64,000 bases of DNA from a bacterium (GTDB lineage Bacteria > Chloroflexota > Anaerolineae > Caldilineales > Caldilineaceae). Under the pieces are notes generated by a model. It saw only the letters and a list, made by a program, of their open reading frames with translations. It made no database searches and was not told the DNA's origin. Shown in pieces: positions 1 through 6,970 of this stretch (positions within the stretch are counted from its first letter, which is position 1; each line of letters begins with the position of its first letter). The stretch is from the NCBI GenBank assembly GCA_016124945.1, contig WGMT01000088.1, positions 1 through 64,000 on the forward strand, in the 5' to 3' direction. The position numbers were made by a program, and so were the translations under genes.

Positions 1-242
1 GGCAACTGGTCTTCCTCAAGCGGTGGCTGCCCGGCTTGGGTAATCTTGTCAAGGACACGTACGAATTTTTCCCGATCCCCCCGTTGCCCACGCTCTTGCA
101 GATACGCTACAGTGCGCAACGCAGCCACTTTTTCAGACACAGCTAAGGCAATGAATTGGTTCATGGAAATATTGTCTGCTGCAGCCAGTTGACGGACCTG
201 CTCATGCAACGAATCCGGCAGACGTAGATTTAATGCGCTCAT
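1..242 (-). CDS. Ribbon-helix-helix (Arc/HicB-type) DNA-binding protein, 3' end beyond the window
   Basis: Minus-strand reading from ATG at 240-242 gives MSALNLRLPDSLHEQVRQLA followed by an AAADNISMNQFIALAVSEK-type helix pair, and runs off the window after about 80 residues. The short strand LNLRLPDSLH followed by two helices, the second with the SMNQFI motif, is the classical RHH fold of antitoxins of the HicB/CopG/Arc group. Such proteins bind operator DNA as dimers and often neutralise a toxin. It lies 45 nt downstream of a PIN toxin gene on the same strand, so it may be the third gene of the Phd-PIN transcript or the first gene of another toxin-antitoxin pair whose toxin is outside. The C-terminal part continues as a charged tail (GQRGDREKFVRVLDKI). 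The fold call is good; the partner is unknown. Confidence 0.7.
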   Translation of the reverse strand, partial: MSALNLRLPDSLHEQVRQLAAADNISMNQFIALAVSEKVAALRTVAYLQERGQRGDREKFVRVLDKITQAGQPPLEEDQL

Positions 243-287
243 TGAATGGCTCCTATCTCTGGTCAGGTTGAGGTCATTTCTGCTGGG

Positions 288-719
288 TTAGATGTTCTCA
301 GTTCTGACAAGAGTCAAAAACTCAGTCGGAGAAACAATGTCGATTGGCCGATAGCGGCGCATTTTGAGAAGGTGTCTTTTATCGCCCGTCATGAGATATC
401 GGGCATTGCCGGCGACGGCAAGCTCGATAAATCGATTATCTGATTCATCAGTTTGGACTACCACCAGTCGTTCTGTTCCTTCTACCCAAAGGGCAACACG
501 CCTGATCCCTTCCAGGAACTCCTCGATCTGCTCATCGGTGTACCGGTAGAGTTTGCGCAGCTTGAGATACTGGATGGCTCGCTCCAGTTCTGTGAACACA
601 TCTTCTGAGAGGAGCAGATAGAACGCTTCAGCGTGCAGGAGTTTGACTACCTGGGCAGGCTCGCCATTGGGGGTAATGAACGCGCTGATCAAGAGATTGG
701 TATCGAGGACAACTTTCAT
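288..719 (-). CDS. PIN-domain toxin (VapC-like, TIGR00305-type)
   Basis: This is a 143-residue protein with the PIN nuclease signature: D6 in MKVVLDTNLLISAF, a central conserved Glu (DVFTELERAI), and late acidic residues in TDESDNRFIELAV and MTGDKRHL. PIN toxins are Mg-dependent RNases that cut tRNA or rRNA. The length and the ARYLMTGDKRHL motif match the 'putative toxin component, PIN family' group. The ATG overlaps the 3' end of the Phd-like antitoxin by 4 nt (ATGA), so the pair is translationally coupled. The antitoxin gene comes first, as usual. The activity is inferred from the motifs. Confidence 0.88.
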   Translation of the reverse strand: MKVVLDTNLLISAFITPNGEPAQVVKLLHAEAFYLLLSEDVFTELERAIQYLKLRKLYRYTDEQIEEFLEGIRRVALWVEGTERLVVVQTDESDNRFIELAVAGNARYLMTGDKRHLLKMRRYRPIDIVSPTEFLTLVRTENI

Positions 720-1015
720 GCGCCAGGTTGCAACTTTTCTGCGGCAAGTTGTTTGCGTACTTCCTGTTGGGCTTCCAGGATGACTTCCATCAATTCGTCA
801 GGATCGGCATCTTGGTTCTGCGCCTGTACTTCCTCGATAACCTGAAAGAGACGGGCGCGATCTTGTCTCCACCGCGCCAAGACCTCTAGCGGGACAACGG
901 CTACGGCTGGCTTACCTTGTTTGGAAATAATGTAGGTATCTCGCTCGTACATCACTTCATTCACAATATCCGAAAGCTTGCTACGCGCCTCGGTCAGACC
1001 GATAATCTTTTCCAT
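716..1015 (-). CDS. Phd/YefM-type antitoxin
   Basis: This 99-residue protein begins MEKIIGLTEARSKLSDIV, the N-terminal pattern of Phd/YefM antitoxins. The domain continues with DTYIISKQGKPAVAVVPLEV, the beta-hairpin typical of this family. The C-terminal half (residues 50-99) is charged and probably disordered until it wraps the toxin. It should neutralise the PIN toxin encoded immediately downstream (4-nt overlap) and repress the operon promoter. Partner assignment rests on the overlap; Phd-PIN pairings are common. Confidence 0.88.
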   Translation of the reverse strand: MEKIIGLTEARSKLSDIVNEVMYERDTYIISKQGKPAVAVVPLEVLARWRQDRARLFQVIEEVQAQNQDADPDELMEVILEAQQEVRKQLAAEKLQPGA

Positions 1016-1059
1016 TTGGGTACGTCCTCTTGATATAAAGGTTTTAGTTGTGTAGTTCA

Positions 1060-1200
1060 GGTGCGACGCACTGGCTTTCGTCGCCTGCCCACAACAGCCC
1101 TCAGGAGCAAGAGTTCGCTGAACGCAAGCTGCATACCGGCTTCCTGGTTCAACGAGCCGTGGACGATCCCAACGCGCTCACCCCGAAGGATGTACAACAC
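1060..1200 (-). pseudogene. Decayed fragment, possibly a RelE/HigB toxin tail
   Basis: No intact gene fits between the Phd antitoxin and the aldo/keto reductase. A minus-strand reading contains RVLYILRGERVGIVHGS, which resembles the core of RelE/HigB toxins (pattern 'RvlYil..g.ivlLHGF'). The following residues no longer match the family's KKTQKTP motif. I read this as a toxin remnant beside an intact toxin-antitoxin pair, but the stretch is short and the call is weak. Confidence 0.25.
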
Positions 1201-1201
1201 C

Positions 1202-2176
1202 CTAGCCCCACTTCGGCGACAGACGATCCAACGCGTCCTGCGGCAGTGGCCCCCGATTGGCCGCATCAATCGCCTGGGCCAATTGATCGAAGGTAGAAAT
1301 CCCCACCAGCGCCGTCGCCACGTTGGGGTTGCCCACCACAAAGCGGATGGCGGCCTCTACCAGGCTGTCGGCATAGCCGCCTTCCAGCAAAAAGTGAAAA
1401 CGCTGCGCCAGGGCCACGTCGTCGGCGAAGTTGGGGTTGGACGCAATCGGATCCACCGCCTGCGCCGCCACCGGGTGTCGCTCGGCGGATCCACTGAGCG
1501 CCCCGCCGGCGAGGACACGAATGGCGATCACGCCCACGTCCTCTTGCGCCGCCACGTTGATGGTCTGGCCGTAGTCCTCAAAGGCGAAGTTGGCCGAAAC
1601 CGGCATTACCGCGCTGGGGTTGAGCAGGTTGACGGCGCACTGTGCCGTCTGTGCGCGGCTGTGCAGGGCGCGTTTGATGGCGCCGGGCTCGCCCAGGCCG
1701 TTGAAGCCCCAATGGCGGGCCTTGCCAGCCTTCACCAAATCCTGAAAAACAGACATCGCCCGCTCTACGTCCTCAACGCTTGCAATTTGGCGCTGCGGGT
1801 TCCGCTGCGCGGCCACCAGGTTGTGGAGTTGAATCAGGTCCACCGTTTCAAGTTGGAGGCGGCGCAGGCTACGCTCCACCGATTGCACAATCGCCGTTTC
1901 GATCTCCTCGAATTCCTCTGTGGCCAGCCGCACCTTTGTCCCCACCAGTACATTGGCGTTGAGTTCGCGCAACACCGCCCCCAGATTTTCCTCGGATTGA
2001 CCATTGCCGTAGAGCGCCGCTGTGTCGAAGTAGTTGATCCCGGCGTCGATGGCGTGGGCGACGGTCCGCGTCATTTCGGCGCGGTCGCCTTTTACCAGTA
2101 GCCCGCCTACAGCACCACAGCCAAATCCCAACACAGAGACTTGTAGATCTGTTTTTCCTAGGCGGCGAAGTTGCAT
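1202..2176 (-). CDS. Aldo/keto reductase
   Basis: This 324-residue NAD(P)H-dependent oxidoreductase has a TIM-barrel fold and reduces aldehydes or ketones, possibly sugars; the substrate is not predictable. It begins MQLRRLGKTDLQVSVLGFGC, the usual AKR start. The catalytic tetrad is visible: D51 and Y56 in YFDTAALYG, K81 in VGTKV, and H118 in DLIQLHN. The start is supported by GAGGAG about 8 nt upstream of the ATG. The gene stands alone. Its leader contains three near-identical 17-bp direct repeats (2195-2243). A 346-residue open frame on the opposite strand is a high-GC shadow. Confidence 0.92.
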   Translation of the reverse strand: MQLRRLGKTDLQVSVLGFGCGAVGGLLVKGDRAEMTRTVAHAIDAGINYFDTAALYGNGQSEENLGAVLRELNANVLVGTKVRLATEEFEEIETAIVQSVERSLRRLQLETVDLIQLHNLVAAQRNPQRQIASVEDVERAMSVFQDLVKAGKARHWGFNGLGEPGAIKRALHSRAQTAQCAVNLLNPSAVMPVSANFAFEDYGQTINVAAQEDVGVIAIRVLAGGALSGSAERHPVAAQAVDPIASNPNFADDVALAQRFHFLLEGGYADSLVEAAIRFVVGNPNVATALVGISTFDQLAQAIDAANRGPLPQDALDRLSPKWG

Positions 2177-2194
2177 GGGGCTCTCCTCAATTTA

Positions 2195-2243
2195 TGGAAT
2201 CGGTGAATTATTGGAATCGGTGAATTATTGGAATCGGTGAATG
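2195..2243. repeat. 17-bp direct repeat, 2.8 copies, in the aldo/keto reductase leader
   Basis: The unit TGGAATCGGTGAATTAT occurs at 2195-2211 and 2212-2228, with a partial copy at 2229-2242. It sits just upstream of the Shine-Dalgarno sequence of the minus-strand aldo/keto reductase. It could be a multi-site operator or a slippage product. Confidence 0.9.
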
Positions 2244-2367
2244 TGTAGGTTTTTGTATCCGCCCCCCAGCGCAAGGACGATTGCGAGTAGGCGCGCGCCT
2301 TAGTATACTGAAAAGTCACTTGGAAGTCAGATGACTAGAAAGAGACACACTTAAAATCGAACAAAAA

Positions 2368-3168
2368 TTGACTGAAAGACAGAAAGTTTCGCACAAACAA
2401 GTCTCACAAAAGCAGGTTTCACACGGGCAAGCGGGTGCGCGTGCTGCACAGGCCGAACAGCAAGGCTGGCTGCTGGTACAGGCACTGCGCCACGTGTGGG
2501 CGACAATACGCCAGGGTTGGGACGAACTCGGCCAGGAAAGGCGCAAGCGTTGGCTTGTCACCTTCACCTGGGCCTGGGTTGCGGCCATCCTCTTTTCGTT
2601 CCTGCTGACTCAGGGCACACGCTGGTTGGCGCTGAATGGCTGGCTGACCGGCGAAGAGGAGGTGCTACGCCGGTTGCTCTCTATTGCGCCACTCACCTAC
2701 ATCACGGCGCGCGCCATCGGTGTCCTTGGCGACACGCTTTATCTCATCACGCTGGTGCCGGTGACGGCTTACCTGCTCCTCCGTCACGGTCGATCCTTGC
2801 GCGCCTTTGTCCTGTGCATGGCGCTGCCCATGAGCACACTCGTCGTGGGCATCGGCTGGTTGACCTGGAGCCGCAGCCGCCCTGATGTGGTGTTAAATGG
2901 GCTGACCGCGCCGCCGCTCCACTCCTTCCCGTCAGGACATACCGTCCACGCCATGATTGTCTACGGGCTGCTGGCCTACTATTGGATCTCATCCAGCCCA
3001 CGCCGCTGGGAACGTTTCCTGGTAGGGGCACTCTATGTTTTGGGAACGGTGGTGATCGCCTTTACCCGGCTCGAACAGGGAGCGCACTGGCCCAGCGATA
3101 TTGTGGGTTCATTGCTGATTGGCGGCTTTTGGCTAGCGGGAATCATCTTTTCGATGCGCCGGGCTTAG
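2368..3168 (+). CDS. PAP2-family membrane phosphatase
   Basis: This is an integral membrane phosphatase of 266 residues, with about five or six hydrophobic segments from residue 70 on. The three PAP2 motifs are in order: SRSRPD near residue 170 (K/R-x6-RP type), PSGH at about 187, and TRLEQGAHWPSD at about 232 (SR-x5-H type). The family dephosphorylates lipid phosphates such as phosphatidate, phosphatidylglycerophosphate or undecaprenyl diphosphate. No ATG is available and the frame is closed upstream by TGA at 2332, so TTG at 2368 is the likely start. The soluble N-terminus has a threefold K/Q-V-S-H-K/G-Q repeat (about 15 bp each), which is unusual. The exact substrate is unknown. Confidence 0.88.
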   Translation: MTERQKVSHKQVSQKQVSHGQAGARAAQAEQQGWLLVQALRHVWATIRQGWDELGQERRKRWLVTFTWAWVAAILFSFLLTQGTRWLALNGWLTGEEEVLRRLLSIAPLTYITARAIGVLGDTLYLITLVPVTAYLLLRHGRSLRAFVLCMALPMSTLVVGIGWLTWSRSRPDVVLNGLTAPPLHSFPSGHTVHAMIVYGLLAYYWISSSPRRWERFLVGALYVLGTVVIAFTRLEQGAHWPSDIVGSLLIGGFWLAGIIFSMRRA

Positions 3169-3220
3169 TTTTGTGGACACAGTTTTTTGTGGAGACGGCT
3201 TGAGGAGACACAAACACAGA

Positions 3221-3338
3221 TTCAGTAATTCACGATTTCGACACGGAGTAGGCATCCTCAGATGCCGGGTAGACCTGGGCAAGCCGCATCTGAGGATGCT
3301 CTCTCCGCAATTTCGCAAAGAATCGTGAAATACTGAAA
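3221..3338. repeat. ~118-bp hairpin element, copy 1 (convergent spacer)
   Basis: A long imperfect inverted repeat. Outer arms TTCAGTAATTCACGATT and AATCGTGAAATACTGAA enclose CGGAG/CTCCG and an inner perfect stem GCATCCTCAGATGC / GCATCTGAGGATGC. The loop region reads CGGGTAGACCTGGGCAAGCC. A close second copy lies at 20087-20203. Both fill spacers between convergent genes. Confidence 0.9.
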
Positions 3339-3346
3339 TTCAGGAG

Positions 3347-3405
3347 AAAAAAAGTGCGTTACATTGTGTACAACCATGTAGCGGTTGTACAACAATGTAA
3401 CGCAC
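3347..3405 (-). terminator. Strong Rho-independent terminator of the csbD-like gene
   Basis: Read on the minus strand, a 22-bp stem (arms 3383-3405 and 3354-3375, one bulged base, 7-nt loop) is followed directly by seven T residues (3347-3353 as A on the plus strand). It lies 77 nt downstream of the CsbD-like stop codon, the expected place for its terminator. Confidence 0.9.
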
Positions 3406-3481
3406 CCAATAACAGATCCCAATGACGCGTTCAGTATCTCTACTGATATACGCACCACACACCACGTCTTCAAGAAACCCC

Positions 3482-3868
3482 TTAGTACGCGTTCTCCCCA
3501 GCCCCCGTCGTCTGTCGTCGGTGGTCTGTCGTCTTCTGCGCCTGCCCATTCGCAATGAGACGTACCAGCATAATCAACGCCGACACAACGGCGAGCATCA
3601 ACCACGGTCGCCGCATGACGATGTTGCGCGAATCCTTCGATTTAGGCATCAGGCGGTCGGCGCCAGGGATCGGGTGGCTTGTCAGAAACTGCTTCAGATC
3701 ATGTTCGGCGCTTCGGCGTGTATGGCCGAACTGTTCTTCAATTGAACCAATAAAGCGATCTGCTTTGCCACTGTAGCGGTGTATATCGTTGTTGGTAAGA
3801 CGGCCCCAGTTCTCGCGTGCACGCCCTCGCGTCTGACGCCATTTTCCCTGTAGTATCATCTGATTCAT
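3482..3868 (-). CDS. CsbD-like stress-response protein with C-terminal membrane segment
   Basis: This 128-residue protein has a CsbD domain at its N-terminus (GKWRQTRGRARENWGRLTNND, then GKADRFIGSIEEQFG). CsbD proteins are small, abundant general-stress proteins of unknown mechanism. Here the domain is followed by a linker and one hydrophobic helix (residues 85-105, WLMLAVVSALIMLVRLIANG), so the protein may be membrane-anchored, unlike the ~60-residue soluble family members. The last ~20 residues (TTDHRRQTTGAG...) are encoded by an array of tandem 7-bp units at 3507-3534, suggesting that a repeat became part of the coding end. A strong terminator follows. Confidence 0.85.
   Translation of the reverse strand: MNQMILQGKWRQTRGRARENWGRLTNNDIHRYSGKADRFIGSIEEQFGHTRRSAEHDLKQFLTSHPIPGADRLMPKSKDSRNIVMRRPWLMLAVVSALIMLVRLIANGQAQKTTDHRRQTTGAGENAY
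3507..3534. repeat. Heptamer array inside the csbD-like 3' end
   Basis: Four tandem 7-mers GTCGTCT, GTCGTCG, GTGGTCT, GTCGTCT on the plus strand. Unlike the other arrays of this window, this one is inside the coding region and encodes the extreme C-terminus. Confidence 0.85.
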
Positions 3869-4166
3869 CGTATAACTCCTTTATTTGCCTGTTGATTTGG
3901 GCAATGACTTCTCCATCAGCTTAGCAGACCGCAAAGCCCATGACCATCCATCCAGGTATAGAAAAGGATAGAAAGCGCGACACAGACGAGCAGTTGTATC
4001 TACATCTGTTACCCCTTATTGTCTATTGATCTACTCTAGAACCGCAAAGAATCTGTTAACCTTGATATAGCCCTATCATTCACCAAGAAGAACTCATCAC
4101 CTGGCCGACTAAGGCCGAGTTGAAAGCATCACAGGTGTACGCCAAAGTAAGTAAAGGACACTCAGC

Positions 4167-5327
4167 ATGAACGACTTTCTTTCAAAAGACCGACTAAAAC
4201 AGTTGATTCAAACAAACCAGGAGCCGTGTATATCAATTTACATGCCGACACATCGCATGGGTGCTCAGACACAGCAGGATCCCATTCGGCTGCGCAATTT
4301 ACTGACCGAGGCCCAGGCGAAGTTGGAAGACGGCGGCATGAGAAGGCCTGATGCAGCCGAGATATTGCAACCTGCCACCCACTTGCTCGACGATTACAAC
4401 TATTGGCAGAACCAAAGCGATGGGTTGGTGCTCTTGCTCAATGCAAACGAGGCCCACATTCACCGCTTGCCCCTGCCGTTCGAAGAGTTGATCATCGTCT
4501 CCGATCAGTTTCATGTGAAGCCGATCTTGCCGCTGTTCAACAGCGATGGTCGCTTCTACATTCTGGCGCTGAGCCAGAACGAGGTAAGTCTGTTGGAAGC
4601 GAGCAAACATCATGTGGACGAAGTGTCGCTTCAAGACGTCCCTACGTCGATGGCCGAAGCCCTCTGGTTTGACGACAAAGAAAGACAGCTTCAGCATCAC
4701 ACCGGCTCGGAAGCAGGCCGACAATTTAGCGGACGTGAGGCCATTTTCCACGGCCACGGTGTCGGCGACGACGACCACAAAAACGACATTCTGCGCTTCT
4801 TCCGCCGCGTGGACAGCGGCATTAACGAACTCCTCGAAAACGAGTCGCTCCCCATGGTGTTGGTTGGCGTCGACTATTTGCAGCCGATCTACCAGCAGGC
4901 CAGCAACTACCCACATCTGGTCACCCGCGGCGTGGACGGCAATCCCGAGATCCTCTCCAGCGAGGAACTCCATAGCCAAGCCTGGCAGATCGTCAAACCC
5001 ATCTTCCAGCACGACTGCGAAAAGGCCAAGGATCGCTATCACACCGGCCTTGCCCACGATACGGCCTCAAACGACATTCGCACCATTGTCCCCGCCGCCA
5101 TCGAAGGACGCATCGACGTAGCGTTCACCACCGTGGGCGAGCAACGTTGGGGCCGCTTCGATATCGCCGACTATTCCATCACCCTTGACGACGAAGCCAC
5201 CAACGAGAACCAGGATCTGCTGAACTTCATCGCCGCCCAAACCCTGCTCCACGACGGCGAAGTTTACGCCCTCCCCCGCGAGGACATGCCGGATCATGTG
5301 CCGGCGGCGGCAGTGTTTCGGTATTGA
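4167..5327 (+). CDS. Bacterial archaeo-eukaryotic release factor family protein (baeRF7-like)
   Basis: This 386-residue soluble protein begins with LIQTNQEPCISIYMPTHRMG, continues QQDPIRLRNLLTEAQAKL, and later has ILALSQNEVSLLEAS and a C-terminal IVPAAIEGRIDVAFTTVGEQ segment. That arrangement matches the bacterial homologues of eRF1/Pelota (baeRF group). These are proposed to act on stalled or hibernating ribosomes, but they are poorly characterised. The central GREAIFHGHG(VG)DDD segment replaces the GGQ loop of true release factors, so simple peptide release is unlikely. The start has AAAGGAC upstream. The neighbour is a divergent CsbD stress gene. Its stop codon lies inside the first unit of a 7-bp repeat array. 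Confidence 0.82.
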   Translation: MNDFLSKDRLKQLIQTNQEPCISIYMPTHRMGAQTQQDPIRLRNLLTEAQAKLEDGGMRRPDAAEILQPATHLLDDYNYWQNQSDGLVLLLNANEAHIHRLPLPFEELIIVSDQFHVKPILPLFNSDGRFYILALSQNEVSLLEASKHHVDEVSLQDVPTSMAEALWFDDKERQLQHHTGSEAGRQFSGREAIFHGHGVGDDDHKNDILRFFRRVDSGINELLENESLPMVLVGVDYLQPIYQQASNYPHLVTRGVDGNPEILSSEELHSQAWQIVKPIFQHDCEKAKDRYHTGLAHDTASNDIRTIVPAAIEGRIDVAFTTVGEQRWGRFDIADYSITLDDEATNENQDLLNFIAAQTLLHDGEVYALPREDMPDHVPAAAVFRY

Positions 5328-5351
5328 CGATTGACGATTGACGATTGACGC
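5324..5351. repeat. Heptamer array on the baeRF7 stop codon
   Basis: Units TTGACGA x3 and TTGACGC are in tandem. The stop codon TGA (5325-5327) is part of the first unit. Every unit carries TGA, so the array has a stop in each of the three frames. It runs directly into the 25-bp inverted repeat. Confidence 0.92.
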
Positions 5352-5419
5352 GGAGAGAGCACGCCTTCGTGCGGGTTGTTTTCAACCAGACCCACACGAA
5401 GGCGTGCTCTCTCCGCGTC
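5347..5419. repeat. Perfect 25-bp inverted repeat in a convergent spacer
   Basis: Arms 5347-5371 and 5395-5419 are exactly complementary (GACGCGGAGAGAGCACGCCT... pattern). The 23-nt loop contains a nested GGTTG-TTTT-CAACC hairpin. The outer CGCGGAG...CTCTCCGCG resembles the stem of the 3221 and 20087 elements. There is no T tract. It may be a bidirectional terminator between the baeRF7 gene and the phosphodiesterase gene. Confidence 0.92.
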
Positions 5420-5458
5420 AACTGAGTTTCTTGGCGCGTTGCGTTTAAATTGGGTTTG

Positions 5459-6970
5459 CTACTGTTGGGCAACTGCGCTTACAGGTTCGGGCAATACGAA
5501 ATCGGGGCTGTCCGCCGTGAATGCGCCATGCAGGTAACGGGTGTCGCCAATACGGTGCAGGTGCAGGTAAGCGCCGCCATCGCTCGCCGTCGCGTTGGCG
5601 GGATAGATCCGCTCGTCCACCACTTCAGCCGGTTCACCTTCGGCGTGCTGCAAACCCTCCCACAGCACACGCCCGTCGAAGGGCCCTTGCGCGGGGATGG
5701 AGAGCAACGTGAGCAGCGTGGGCAGCAGATCCACCGCGCCGGTGGGCAAAGACGAGGCCATACCCGCGCGGAAACTCGGCCCATACCCGATATGGACGGC
5801 ATGTAGATCAAATGGCGAAGCCGATCCATGCGACGAGCGTAGCGCCGATTGGGTGGTCAACGAAAGGACCTCCCCCGGCACGCCAAATTCGTTGACTGTG
5901 TTCGTCCAGCGCGGGGAGACGGCCAGGAGTGGGCGGCGGCTGGTCATGGCACCGTTCCACACCGTCTCCAGCCCAAAGACGCCGGGCAGCGCCGCCAGAT
6001 CGGGGCGACCGGCCAGCACTGCGCCACGCCACGGTTGATCCAACAGCCAGGCCACCAGCGGGGCCAATTCTGCGGCGGAAGGTTCGGGCTGCCCCGGCGC
6101 GGCGTAGATGTAGTCGCTGGCGGTGGTGAGCGGCGGCAGCGGTGCCCCCAATTCCTCAGCGGCCAGGGCCAGGTAGTCGCGCAGGGTGCGGTGTGCCTTC
6201 ACCGTGGAATGTCCATGATCCGAGATGAAGATCACGTCGAAGAGATCGTCCATGCCGCGGTGTTTCAGCTCGTCTAGCATTGCGCCCACACAGGCGTCCA
6301 CCCCGCGCACCGCCGCTTCCATCTCCGGTGATCCCAGGCCGAATTTGTGCAGGCTGCTGTCGGGTTCGCTAAACCAGATCACCACCACCCGATTCTCCGG
6401 ATCAGCCAAAAAGAGTTCATTGACGGCGCGTGTGGCGTAATCCAACGCGGGCAGTTGCGCGCCGCGGATGCGCTCGGGCACTTCGCCTAGCTTCTCCCTC
6501 AGATCGTAGAGATCGGCCACACCGAAGGCACTGTTGGTGTTGACAATCCGGCCACGCTGTTTGCGTGTCCACAGCAGGCTGGCGCCGGGGCTAGACGTGG
6601 CCGCCACCGCCACCCGCTCATGGCGCTTGGCCAGAATGTCACCCAGCGTCGGAACAAAGAGACCCTGTCCGTCGGTAGCCAAGTCCAGCGCGTCCAGGTG
6701 CTGATAGTTGGAGGTGTCGATAATGTGATCCTCGGTGGCGAAGGGGACGAGCATGGTGTTGGCCACGAGGCCGTGCCGACCGGGCTGTGTGCCACTGGCC
6801 AGGGCGCTGATGTTGACGCGGGTATGCGTCGGGTAGACGGCGTGGTGATCGCGGAAGTGGACACCTTCTCGCGCCAGACGGCAGACGTTGGGCATGCGAT
6901 CCGGCGTCACCAAGTCGGGGCGCAGGCCGTCGGCGCCGATGATCAGCACGCGACGCTGGGAATGGTTCAT
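5459..6970 (-). CDS. Type I phosphodiesterase/nucleotide pyrophosphatase-like (alkaline phosphatase superfamily)
   Basis: This 503-residue metal-dependent phospho- or phosphonohydrolase contains LIIGADGLRPDL (D14, metal), YPTHTRVN with the likely Thr nucleophile T50, EPDSSLHKFG (Asp/His metal ligands), ISDHGHS (Asp-His pair), and a late His in LRSSHGSASPFD. These are the seven-ligand pattern of two-zinc NPP/alkaline phosphatase enzymes. No signal peptide is visible, so it is probably cytoplasmic. It is the last gene of the importer operon and overlaps the upstream isomerase gene by 4 nt (ATGA). A role in removing phosphate from an imported phosphodiester is conceivable but not shown. Confidence 0.87.
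   Translation of the reverse strand: MNHSQRRVLIIGADGLRPDLVTPDRMPNVCRLAREGVHFRDHHAVYPTHTRVNISALASGTQPGRHGLVANTMLVPFATEDHIIDTSNYQHLDALDLATDGQGLFVPTLGDILAKRHERVAVAATSSPGASLLWTRKQRGRIVNTNSAFGVADLYDLREKLGEVPERIRGAQLPALDYATRAVNELFLADPENRVVVIWFSEPDSSLHKFGLGSPEMEAAVRGVDACVGAMLDELKHRGMDDLFDVIFISDHGHSTVKAHRTLRDYLALAAEELGAPLPPLTTASDYIYAAPGQPEPSAAELAPLVAWLLDQPWRGAVLAGRPDLAALPGVFGLETVWNGAMTSRRPLLAVSPRWTNTVNEFGVPGEVLSLTTQSALRSSHGSASPFDLHAVHIGYGPSFRAGMASSLPTGAVDLLPTLLTLLSIPAQGPFDGRVLWEGLQHAEGEPAEVVDERIYPANATASDGGAYLHLHRIGDTRYLHGAFTADSPDFVLPEPVSAVAQQ

Noticed and set aside
1061-2101. 346-codon open frame on the plus strand opposite the aldo/keto reductase
   Set aside because: Arg/His/Gly-rich shadow of a well-supported AKR gene; no motif and no ribosome-binding site.
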